Positions 1 through 5,825 of a stretch of 5,914 nucleotides of DNA are shown in pieces (the first letter of the stretch is position 1; each line of letters opens with the position of its first letter). The DNA comes from an uncultured Burkholderiales bacterium (lineage in GTDB: Bacteria > Pseudomonadota > Gammaproteobacteria > Burkholderiales > Burkholderiaceae_C): the NCBI GenBank assembly GCA_903887655.1, contig CAISQQ010000133.1, positions 1-5,914 on the forward strand, read 5' to 3'. Under the pieces are notes generated by a model. The model ran no database searches and was not told the origin of the DNA. It saw only the letters and a list, made by a program, of their open reading frames with translations. The translations under genes were made by a program, and so were the position numbers.

Positions 1-654
1 GGTGGCGACGATGTTGTTGAAGACCTTCAAGCCTTGCTCTTCGCCCATTTCTGACAGCAGTGTGCCAAACCAAGATTGATTGAACGCTTCAATACCCAAG
101 GCACCCCGCCATTTGGGGTCTTGCAAATCGGCATAGGTTTTGGGTAGATCGGTTTTTTTATACTTGTTGGTGTTGTAAGCTGCAACCCACACATCCACCG
201 TCAAGCCCACCCATTGGTGATGGGCGGGAACGGCTTGAGAGATCAAATCTGCCTGGTAGGGCGAGCGCACTTCTTGCAACAATTTTTCTCGAAAAGCGGC
301 TTCACTTTCAGGCGAATTGTTTTGCATGATGTCGACCTCAAACCGATTGGCCTTGGCCTCGGTCACGACGCGTTGCAACACCGTCTCTGAGCCCGAACGC
401 CAAACCTTGACCTTGATGCCATATTTTTTGGTGAACTCGGCCAGCACACTGGGCAAGCTGGGGTAAACGTGATAGACCGAAACCACCCCTTCTTTTTGAG
501 CAGCTTCCACCAAACGCTCGTAGCGATCAGACCCGTGGTAGAGAGCGGCCTCGGCACCGGTCATCACGGGTTTGGCAGTTTGCGCGCCACAGCAGACGGC
601 CACGCACCACAGGCCCAAAGCAATCGAGCCGCGTTTGAATAAATCCATCATCAT
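1..654 (-). CDS. ABC transporter periplasmic solute-binding protein, Fe(3+)/family 1 type (3'-truncated by window edge)
   Basis: The minus-strand frame is open from 654 to the window edge and gives 218 N-terminal residues; the C-terminal part lies outside. Residues 1-26 look like a Sec signal peptide: basic K7-R8, a hydrophobic core at about 10-22, and likely cleavage near CCGA/QT, so the mature protein should be periplasmic. The mature part reads like the extracellular solute-binding family 1 that includes iron(III)-, phosphonate- and organic-acid-binding proteins: YERLVEAAQKEGVVSVY near 45-61 and YNTNKY with PKTYADLQDPKWRG near 160-184. Its role would be to capture a ligand and deliver it to a membrane permease and ATPase, neither of which is visible here. 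Three consecutive ATG codons occupy 654-646. A strong Shine-Dalgarno sequence (GGAGGA) lies 6 nt before the first, favouring the first or second. It follows the aldolase gene by 53 bp, so co-transcription is likely. The family is well supported; the ligand is unknown. Confidence 0.88.
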   Translation of the reverse strand, partial: MMMDLFKRGSIALGLWCVAVCCGAQTAKPVMTGAEAALYHGSDRYERLVEAAQKEGVVSVYHVYPSLPSVLAEFTKKYGIKVKVWRSGSETVLQRVVTEAKANRFEVDIMQNNSPESEAAFREKLLQEVRSPYQADLISQAVPAHHQWVGLTVDVWVAAYNTNKYKKTDLPKTYADLQDPKWRGALGIEAFNQSWFGTLLSEMGEEQGLKVFNNIVAT

Positions 655-660
655 TGTCTG

Positions 661-668
661 TCCTCCAA
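661..668 (-). promoter_or_regulatory. Shine-Dalgarno site of the solute-binding protein gene
   Basis: Read on the minus strand this is TTGGAGGA, a near-perfect anti-16S match, 6 nt upstream of the first of three tandem ATG codons (654-652) and 9 nt upstream of the second. It is the strongest ribosome binding site in the operon. That would fit high expression of a periplasmic binding protein relative to the upstream enzymes. Confidence 0.7.
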
Positions 669-707
669 GATCAAACCCAGTGAGTCATGCCCCCAGTCGA
701 GACGCGC

Positions 708-1427
708 TCAAGCCCTAACAGCCAACGCAGCGTAGTGAGCATCGGCTTTGCGTTTGAGATAATTGAAATTCACCACATACTGCTCATCACGGGTGATGTT
801 GTGCTGCAACCTCTGAATACTTTGGGCCGTGAATTGCTCACCACTGCCACCAGCAGCCATGGTGGCCAATTGAATTTGACAGGCATTGTCAAGCATGATG
901 GCCAGCACAGTGGCCTCCTCCACACTCGCACCCACAATCGCCGCACCGTGGTTGCGCAGGAGCACAGCTTTGCACGACCCCAGTGCCTTGGCGACCCCGG
1001 CTCCCATCTCGGGAGTTCTGATGAGGTCAATGGTATCGGTGTAGTAAGGCAAACCGTCGTAGAAGGCAACGCTTGGCTGTGAAATCGGCTCGAGCGCTTT
1101 GCCTGTGGCGGATAGAGCCACCGCATAGGTGGGGTGGGTGTGGATCACACTCATCACATCGGGTCGGGCTTTAAAGATTTCAGAATGGATGAACACCTCA
1201 CTGTGACGACGTCCTCCGCCGCTCACTTTTTCACCGGCCAAGTTGCAAACCACCATATTTTCTGGGGTGATTTCGTCAAACCCAAAACTGTGGGGCTTCA
1301 TGTAGAAATGCTCCAAATCCGACGCTACACGGATGGACACGTGGCCACGGGTCAAGTCGCCTTGTCCTTGGTCTTCCAAGATGCGACCTGCGTCGATGAG
1401 CTTGCGGGTGATTTCTTCAATCGTCAT
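708..1427 (-). CDS. Class II aldolase/adducin-family protein (probable aldolase or aromatic-acid decarboxylase)
   Basis: The 239-residue product has the normal length and layout of the class II aldolase/adducin N-terminal domain family (fuculose-phosphate aldolase, ribulose-phosphate epimerase and related decarboxylases), which are cytoplasmic zinc enzymes. Visible signatures are GDLTRGHVSIRV (about 23-34), the acidic catalytic candidate E77 in RHSEVFIH, the zinc ligands H96 and H98 in VIHTHP, and the third ligand H160 in LLRNHG. The family performs retro-aldol cleavage, and some members decarboxylate dihydroxylated aromatic acids. The adjacent phthalate-type oxygenase makes a dihydroxy-acid decarboxylase or a sugar/hydroxy-acid aldolase the main alternatives; the sequence alone does not decide. 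ATG at 1427 is the first good start, with a weak purine-rich stretch (AGAGAAAG) upstream. It begins 47 bp after the oxygenase stop and lies 53 bp before the binding-protein gene, consistent with one operon. Confidence 0.9.
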   Translation of the reverse strand: MTIEEITRKLIDAGRILEDQGQGDLTRGHVSIRVASDLEHFYMKPHSFGFDEITPENMVVCNLAGEKVSGGGRRHSEVFIHSEIFKARPDVMSVIHTHPTYAVALSATGKALEPISQPSVAFYDGLPYYTDTIDLIRTPEMGAGVAKALGSCKAVLLRNHGAAIVGASVEEATVLAIMLDNACQIQLATMAAGGSGEQFTAQSIQRLQHNITRDEQYVVNFNYLKRKADAHYAALAVRA

Positions 1428-1474
1428 GGTGATGTTTCTTTCTCTTGAAATGGCAAATGATCAGATGGGGCCTT

Positions 1475-2761
1475 TTAGGCCAATTCTTTGGTGGCAATGA
1501 GTTTTAAATTGGGTGAATTCTCGCCTTCGAAAATTTTCACCAAATCTGCCGCAATGGGCGAGTATTTCGCATGGGTGCGCAGCATGAACGAGGCAAAGCC
1601 ATCGCTGTTGTGGTGCTTTTTGCGCTCATTGGGCAAGTCAATGCGCTCATTGATGAGCGCATCTCGCACGATGGCAATAGGATCCAAGCCTTGCTCGACT
1701 TTTTTCATCTCGCGCTTGAGGATTCGCCTGTACATGGCCACCCCTTTATCGGTCGACCCAAGGTTCTCTGCACTTCTGTCGGCAATGGTGCCTTGTGAAA
1801 TCCAGGCCATCATGTCTTGCCCATCCACATTGTCAACGATGAATTCACCTTGGGCATCTTTGTAGGGGACGGTGTATTGGTGCACGGTCTTCAAGAGGTG
1901 TGCAGGCACCACCGCCGATGGAGGCGGAACATAGGCGTTGTACCACAGGTGCAGCGTGTGCTCGTCGTCCACGGGGACACGGATTTGAAAGGAAAAGTAG
2001 CGCTGCGACTCGTCGCCGTTGCCCACAGCCAAGGTGTTGGGGAAAACAATTGGGTGCCCCACCTTCCAGTCGTCTCCATCTTCAGAGTTGCCTTCTAAAA
2101 GACGATGCTTGGTCATGCCATACGTGAACTCTTTGAAATCAATCTTTTGGTGGTGAGCGCTGATGGCCACTTTGATGCCCTCTTGCTCTTTCAAAAACTC
2201 ATAGTGGTGCCCGTGAAGCCACTCGGTGTGAACCGGGTCGAGTGAGTTCTCCATGATTTGGAGCCAATTGATGGGCAAGAGTGCTCGCCCAAGCATGCGT
2301 ATCGTGCCAGGGTGCACAAAACCATCCAGTCTGGGCAAGAGTGGCTGGGGCTGTGGGCCCATGTAGGCGAACAGCAATCCACCCAACTCTTGAACCGGGT
2401 AAGCGCGAGCCCCGACTTTTTCTCTGAACGATGCGTTATCGGGCTCATTGGGCTGATTCAAACACTGGCCCATGAGCCCAAACTCCCAACCGTGGTAAGG
2501 ACATCGAATGCCCTGCTGCGTGGGGATGCCGTGCTCAAAGGATGCACGTCTGTGCGGGCATTGGGCTTGAATCAAGCCCAACTGGCCTTGCCGAGAGCGA
2601 AACAAGATCAAATCTTCACCCAGCAAACGCACCTTGAGGGTCCACTTCTCTTGGATGTCTGCAGCCGCGCCAAACGGCTGCCAATAGCGGCGCATCAACT
2701 CCCCCATGGGTGTGCCAGGACCGACTTGGGTCAATAATTTGTTTTGCTCTGCGGTTTCCAT
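1475..2761 (-). CDS. Rieske non-heme iron oxygenase, large subunit (phthalate 4,5-dioxygenase-like)
   Basis: The product is 428 residues from ATG 2761. The N-terminal Rieske domain binds a [2Fe-2S] cluster through C68-P-H70 and C87-P-Y-H90, the classical CxH-x16-CxxH arrangement. The C-terminal catalytic domain binds mononuclear iron through H178 and H183 within ENSLDPVH...LH (bridging D175) and probably D316 in GQDMMAW. The opening VGPGTPMGELMRRYWQP and the block QGTIADRSAENLGSTDKG (323-340) are typical of the phthalate 4,5-dioxygenase-type alpha subunits, which hydroxylate, demethylate or dealkylate aromatic acids using electrons from a separate reductase. No reductase is visible here, so it may lie downstream of the binding-protein gene or elsewhere. 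The frame stays open upstream to GTG 2797 (440 residues), but the extra residues are unlike the family and ATG 2761 has the better ribosome binding site. It is the first gene of the catabolic operon. The substrate is unknown. Confidence 0.93.
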   Translation of the reverse strand: METAEQNKLLTQVGPGTPMGELMRRYWQPFGAAADIQEKWTLKVRLLGEDLILFRSRQGQLGLIQAQCPHRRASFEHGIPTQQGIRCPYHGWEFGLMGQCLNQPNEPDNASFREKVGARAYPVQELGGLLFAYMGPQPQPLLPRLDGFVHPGTIRMLGRALLPINWLQIMENSLDPVHTEWLHGHHYEFLKEQEGIKVAISAHHQKIDFKEFTYGMTKHRLLEGNSEDGDDWKVGHPIVFPNTLAVGNGDESQRYFSFQIRVPVDDEHTLHLWYNAYVPPPSAVVPAHLLKTVHQYTVPYKDAQGEFIVDNVDGQDMMAWISQGTIADRSAENLGSTDKGVAMYRRILKREMKKVEQGLDPIAIVRDALINERIDLPNERKKHHNSDGFASFMLRTHAKYSPIAADLVKIFEGENSPNLKLIATKELA

Positions 2762-2768
2762 GACAAAG

Positions 2769-2774
2769 TCCTCT
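2769..2774 (-). promoter_or_regulatory. Shine-Dalgarno site that selects the oxygenase start at 2761
   Basis: On the minus strand this reads AGAGGA, 7 nt upstream of ATG 2761. The upstream alternatives (GTG 2797, GTG 2794, ATG 2791) show no comparable site. The protein from 2761 also begins with the usual family N-terminus, so this start is preferred. Confidence 0.65.
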
Positions 2775-2812
2775 TCATAACACCTTCGCATCACCACGGA
2801 TACGAAAGATGG

Positions 2813-2824
2813 TTAGTTGCATAA
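2813..2824. promoter_or_regulatory. Candidate secondary operator TTAGTT-GCA-TAA near the oxygenase start
   Basis: TTAGTTGCATAA matches the palindrome at 2998-3009 at 9 of 12 positions and lies 52 bp upstream of the oxygenase ATG, where a repressor or activator could act on the minus-strand promoter. It overlaps a looser 22-bp dyad at 2818-2839 (TGC...TCA-AA-TGA...GCA, 14 of 22 symmetric). Both matches are short enough to arise by chance in AT-rich DNA. Confidence 0.25.
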
Positions 2825-2997
2825 TCAAATGAATTGGCATCATGACCGAAAAATTCGATGTTTGTGATTCTCAAGTCGCTTAAAAAATCAGTAAAAACCC
2901 GCATATCCATTCATCCACCTGAATTATTGAGTACTTAAGAGGTAATGATTGGGGTGCTCGGTGAGATGATTCTTGCCATCAGCTTGTTGGCTTCAAA

Positions 2998-3009
2998 TTA
3001 GTTAACTAA
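2998..3009. promoter_or_regulatory. Candidate operator: perfect palindrome TTAGTTAACTAA
   Basis: TTAGTTAACTAA is identical to its reverse complement over 12 bp and sits in the divergent spacer, about 237 bp upstream of the oxygenase start and 153 bp upstream of rph. A short AT-rich perfect dyad is typical of sites bound by dimeric winged-helix repressors such as the MarR or GntR families. No regulator gene is present in the window, so the family is a guess. The degenerate copy at 2813-2824 shares TTAGTT-N3-TAA (9 of 12 positions). Confidence 0.4.
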
Positions 3010-3162
3010 GCAAATAGCACCACGCTCTTCTTGCGTCTTGGTGCGCTGAGCCCATTCGGAAGGTCTCTGATGACCCCCTCCTCGGATCTGGGTCCGTATG
3101 CGAGACAATAGGGTCTTGAGATTTTTTATTTGAACCCTTTACTTTTACCCTTCTGAAGCACC

Positions 3163-3906
3163 ATGAACACACCCCCAACCTACACACGCCAAGGCCGCAG
3201 CGCCAACGCTTTGAGAGCGCTCAAAATCACGCGGGGCTTCACGGTGCACGCCGAGGGCTCGGTGCTGATTGAATTTGGACAAACCCGAGTGCTGTGCAAT
3301 TGCTCGGTTCTTGACAAAGTCCCGCCTCACAAACGCGGGAGCAATGAAGGCTGGGTCACGGCAGAATATGGCATGCTGCCGCGCTCCACCCACACCCGCT
3401 CTGATCGAGAAGCAGCACGGGGCAAACAATCGGGTAGAACCCAAGAGATTCAGCGTCTCATTGGGCGCTCACTCAGAGCCGTGGTGAATCTGAAGAAACT
3501 CGGCGAGAGAACTTTGCACTTGGACTGCGACGTTCTCCAAGCCGATGGAGGCACCCGAACGGCCAGCATCACTGGCGCATTCATTGCTCTTCAAGATGCT
3601 GTCAATGGACTGCTCAAAACCGGTCAACTGAAAGAGACTCCCGTGACGGACTCGGTCGCTGCAATTTCTGTGGGTCTCATGAATGGGGTTGGGTTGCTCG
3701 ATCTCGATTATGAAGAAGACTCTCAATGCGACACCGATATGAATGTGGTGATGACTGGATCGGGAAATTTCATCGAAATCCAAGGCACGGCCGAGGGCCA
3801 AGCCTTTGATCGCCAAGAGATGAACACTTTGCTCGACTTGGCACAAGATGGCATCAAAACCTTGATTGCTGCTCAACAAAACGCCCTCGCCCAGCCTCAG
3901 TCATAG
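3163..3906 (+). CDS. rph: Ribonuclease PH
   Basis: RNase PH is a phosphate-dependent 3'-to-5' exoribonuclease that trims tRNA precursors and other RNAs, acting as a ring-shaped hexamer in the cytoplasm. The 247-residue length is normal for the family. Diagnostic blocks are HAEGSVLIEFGQTRVLC (about 29-45), PPHKRGSNEGWVTAEYGMLPRSTHTR (54-79), REAARGKQSGRTQEIQRLIGRSLR (82-105, with the phosphate-binding R86), and DGGTRTASITGAF (128-140). D180 and D186 sit in LLDLDYEEDSQCDTDMN at the positions expected for metal-binding catalytic aspartates. ATG 3163 is preceded only by a weak GAAG, and no better start exists. It opens a plus-strand block with rdgB (24 bp gap) and hemW, an order known from betaproteobacteria. 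All family residues checked are present, so the enzyme should be functional. Confidence 0.97.
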   Translation: MNTPPTYTRQGRSANALRALKITRGFTVHAEGSVLIEFGQTRVLCNCSVLDKVPPHKRGSNEGWVTAEYGMLPRSTHTRSDREAARGKQSGRTQEIQRLIGRSLRAVVNLKKLGERTLHLDCDVLQADGGTRTASITGAFIALQDAVNGLLKTGQLKETPVTDSVAAISVGLMNGVGLLDLDYEEDSQCDTDMNVVMTGSGNFIEIQGTAEGQAFDRQEMNTLLDLAQDGIKTLIAAQQNALAQPQS

Positions 3907-3930
3907 GCTTTCACACCCAGAACGCACCCG

Positions 3931-4533
3931 ATGCAACAACTCGTTCTCGCCTCTCACAACCAGGGCAAATTGGCTGAACTTCAAGCCATGTTTGCGCCGC
4001 TGGGATTGGCTCTCTTGTCTCAGTCAAGTCTGGGGATTGGTGAGGCACCCGAGCCGTTTCACACCTTTGTCGAAAACGCACTCTCCAAGGCCCGTCACGC
4101 CAGCCAACACAGCGGCCTGCCTGCTCTGGCCGACGATGCCGGCTTGTGTGTGGATCATTTTGGGGGCGGGCCAGGCGTTCAAACCGCATTTTTTGCCACC
4201 CTCCACGGCTACCCCAAGGGAGACGACCACAATGTGGTGGCTTTGCTCGAGCAACTCCAGGGGCAGAGTAATCGCCGAGCGGCCTTGGTGAGCACCTTGG
4301 TCGCCCTTCGTCATCCCGATGACCCCGAACCCTTGATCGCTGTTGGACGAATCCGAGGGGAGATTGCCCTCACGCCAAAAGGGGAGCACGGCTTTGGATT
4401 TGACCCTGTGATGTACATCCCAGAACTGGGTGCGACGTTGGCTGAACTCGATCCCGCCCATAAAAATGCACTCAGCCACCGCGGACAAGCGGCTCAAAAA
4501 ATGCTCACGCTCATCCAGGACAATTGGCTTTGA
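3931..4533 (+). CDS. rdgB: XTP/dITP pyrophosphatase (non-canonical purine NTP hydrolase, RdgB/HAM1 family)
   Basis: RdgB hydrolyses dITP, XTP and ITP to monophosphates plus pyrophosphate, keeping deaminated purines out of DNA and RNA. The 200-residue product has the full HAM1 layout: N-terminal LASHNQGKLAEL (6-17), substrate- and metal-contacting FVENALSKAR (46-55), ALADDAGL (65-72) with the catalytic base candidate D69 at the same position as in E. coli RdgB, GGGPGV (78-83), HGFGFDPVMY (153-162), and the C-terminal KNALSHRGQA (178-187). One variation is TAFFAT after GGGPGV, where many homologues have SARYAG. ATG 3931 lies 24 bp after the rph stop with no obvious Shine-Dalgarno, so translation may depend on coupling with rph. 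Its stop overlaps the hemW start, again suggesting one transcript. Confidence 0.96.
   Translation: MQQLVLASHNQGKLAELQAMFAPLGLALLSQSSLGIGEAPEPFHTFVENALSKARHASQHSGLPALADDAGLCVDHFGGGPGVQTAFFATLHGYPKGDDHNVVALLEQLQGQSNRRAALVSTLVALRHPDDPEPLIAVGRIRGEIALTPKGEHGFGFDPVMYIPELGATLAELDPAHKNALSHRGQAAQKMLTLIQDNWL
4517..4533 (+). promoter_or_regulatory. Translational coupling site: rdgB stop / hemW TTG start
   Basis: AGGA (4517-4520) lies 9 nt before TTG 4530, and that TTG shares two bases with the rdgB stop TGA (4531-4533). The 4-nt start/stop overlap is the arrangement used for re-initiation by terminating ribosomes. A rare start codon with a modest Shine-Dalgarno suggests that HemW is made in low amounts and depends on rdgB translation. 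Confidence 0.5.
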
Positions 4534-5750
4534 AGCCCATCGAACTCGGCCATCTCTCACGCCCAGGCTTGCTTCAACTCAAAGCCCTCCCACCCTTGTC
4601 GCTGTACATTCACCTGCCCTGGTGTGTGCAAAAGTGTCCCTACTGTGACTTCAATTCGCATGGATTGAACACTGAAAAAAGCCAGACAACTCGGCTTGGC
4701 ATCCGTGAGCAAGAACGTTACGTTCAAGCGGTACTGAGGGACCTCGAGTCGTCACTGCCCCTCATTTGGGGACGAGGCGTTCACACGGTTTTCATTGGTG
4801 GGGGCACACCCAGTCTTTTTGAGCCCGAACTCATTGAGCGACTGATCTCACAAGTCAGAGCCTTGCTGCCTCTGGCACCTTCTTGTGAAATCACCTTGGA
4901 GGCCAATCCTGGCACCTTTGAGGCCGAGCGGTTCAAAGGTTTTGCTGCAGCCGGGGTGACACGACTCTCCATTGGCGTACAAAGCTTCAATGACGCCCAT
5001 TTGAAGAGACTTGGCCGTATCCACAATGGCGAACAAGCCTTGGCAGCGGTGACAGAAGCTGCCGCCGCTTTCAAGACCTTCAACATCGATTTGATGTACG
5101 CCTTGCCCACTCAGAGCTTGGCGGATTTGAAGACCGATCTGGACACGGCCTTGTCGTTTTCACCCCCGCATTTCTCGATTTACCAACTCACCATCGAGCC
5201 CAACACCCTTTTTGCCAAGTACCCTCCCCAATCTTTACCCAGCGAGGACTTGTCCTATGAAATGCTTGACTTGATCACGCACGAAACTCAAGAAAGGCAT
5301 CTCGAGCGCTATGAGGTGTCCGCCTTTGCAAAAACTGGGCATCGGTGTGTGCACAACCAAAACTACTGGCTGTTTGGGGATTATTTGGGTATTGGTGCTG
5401 GAGCGCACAGCAAACTGAGTTTTGCGCACCGCATCGTGCGTCAAATCAGGGTCAGAGACCCCATACTCTATATGGAGAAGTCAAAAATACAAGAATGCTT
5501 GGCGCAACACGACGAAATTCGACACCAAGACTTGGCTTTTGAATTCATGCTCAATGCACTTCGGCTCAAGGACGGATTCTCAAGCGAGACCTTTTATGAA
5601 AGAACAGGCCTCTCACCTTCCAGCATTGAGTTGCCCATCGCGACGGGGGTGCAAAAGGGCCTATTAAAGGTTGAAGGCAACTGGATCACCCCGACTGCGC
5701 TTGGGTTTGACTTTCTCAATGACCTGCAAAGTCTCTTTTTAGCCGATTAG
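4530..5750 (+). CDS. hemW: Radical SAM heme chaperone HemW (formerly annotated as oxygen-independent coproporphyrinogen III oxidase-like)
   Basis: The 406-residue product is a radical S-adenosylmethionine protein. The [4Fe-4S] cysteines are C32, C36 and C39 in PWCVQKCPYCDF. The residue pair after C39 is D-F, so the fourth cysteine of true HemN is absent; this is the hallmark of HemW, which binds heme and inserts it into target proteins. Further signatures are FIGGGTPSLF (88-97), EANPGT (124-129), SIGVQSFNDAHLKRLGRIHN (147-166), IDLMYALPTQ (186-195), YEVSAF (261-266), NYWLFGDYLGIGAGAHSK (278-295) and FMLNALRLKDGF (339-350). No ATG or GTG is available after the in-frame stop at 4461-4463. TTG 4530 overlaps the rdgB TGA as TTGA, with AGGA 9 nt upstream. 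TTG 4524 is the alternative, adding two residues with only 3 nt spacing. Location after rph and rdgB fits the known order. Confidence 0.95.
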   Translation: MKPIELGHLSRPGLLQLKALPPLSLYIHLPWCVQKCPYCDFNSHGLNTEKSQTTRLGIREQERYVQAVLRDLESSLPLIWGRGVHTVFIGGGTPSLFEPELIERLISQVRALLPLAPSCEITLEANPGTFEAERFKGFAAAGVTRLSIGVQSFNDAHLKRLGRIHNGEQALAAVTEAAAAFKTFNIDLMYALPTQSLADLKTDLDTALSFSPPHFSIYQLTIEPNTLFAKYPPQSLPSEDLSYEMLDLITHETQERHLERYEVSAFAKTGHRCVHNQNYWLFGDYLGIGAGAHSKLSFAHRIVRQIRVRDPILYMEKSKIQECLAQHDEIRHQDLAFEFMLNALRLKDGFSSETFYERTGLSPSSIELPIATGVQKGLLKVEGNWITPTALGFDFLNDLQSLFLAD

Positions 5751-5787
5751 GGCTCAAAGATCCCCTATTAAAGTCCCAAGTTAAGAC

Positions 5788-5793
5788 TATAAT
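5788..5793 (+). promoter_or_regulatory. Sigma-70 -10 box (TATAAT) of the tRNA-Ser gene
   Basis: A perfect TATAAT lies 38 bp after the hemW stop and 69 bp before the tRNA gene, placing the transcription start near 5800 and leaving a leader of about 60 nt to be removed by RNase P. The sequence 17 bp upstream (5765-5770, CTATTA) is a poor -35 match. The box is enclosed by an inverted repeat, AAGACT (5783-5788) and AGTCTT (5799-5804). Confidence 0.55.
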
Positions 5794-5795
5794 AC

Positions 5796-5825
5796 TTGAG
5801 TCTTGAATTCGACCCAAGACATCAA
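5796..5825 (+). promoter_or_regulatory. Hairpin at the 5' end of the predicted tRNA-Ser leader
   Basis: TTGAGTCTTG (5796-5805) can pair with CAAGACaTCAA (5815-5825) to give 10 base pairs with one bulged A (5821) and a 9-nt loop. It is not followed by a T run, so it is not a normal intrinsic terminator for hemW. It lies at or just after the expected transcription start. A second, looser dyad (ATCAAA...TTTGAT, 5821-5847) overlaps its 3' arm and could compete with it. Confidence 0.35.

Larger units (their letters stand above)
2762..3162. other. Divergent intergenic spacer between the catabolic operon and rph
   Basis: These 401 bp separate the minus-strand oxygenase gene from plus-strand rph and should hold both promoters. 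No ORF here has convincing protein character. The part from about 2800 to 2940 and the part from 3120 to 3150 are AT-rich. Visible elements are a perfect palindrome at 2998-3009, a degenerate relative at 2813-2824, a 10/12 palindrome TTGAGTACTTAA at 2927-2938, and a possible hairpin at 3017-3044. For rph, weak promoter candidates are TTGAGA (3116-3121) with TACTTT (3140-3145) at 18-bp spacing, or the -10-like GACAAT (3104-3109). None is strong enough to call individually. I found no clear sigma-70 promoter for the minus-strand operon, which would fit activator-dependent transcription but does not prove it. Confidence 0.6.

Noticed and set aside
687..1082. Plus-strand ORF (131 codons) antisense to the aldolase gene
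   Set aside because: It overlaps the conserved aldolase frame with its zinc-site motifs, and its own translation has low-complexity, non-protein-like composition.
1468..1482. Small dyad GGCC-TAAAA-GGCC at the oxygenase stop as a terminator
   Set aside because: The stem is only 4 bp and no T run follows on the minus strand, so termination between the oxygenase and aldolase genes is unlikely.
2258..2737. Long plus-strand ORF (159 codons) antisense to the oxygenase gene
   Set aside because: It lies fully opposite the well-supported oxygenase reading frame, has no recognisable motif and no ribosome binding site that I can see; it is a shadow frame.
3002..3187. Minus-strand ORF (61 codons) in the divergent spacer reaching into rph
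   Set aside because: It overlaps the start of rph, has no family resemblance and lacks a convincing ribosome binding site. It could only be accepted with conservation data.
4024..4560. Minus-strand ORF (178 codons) across rdgB
   Set aside because: It is antisense to rdgB and the hemW start region. The rdgB frame carries all family motifs, and this one carries none.
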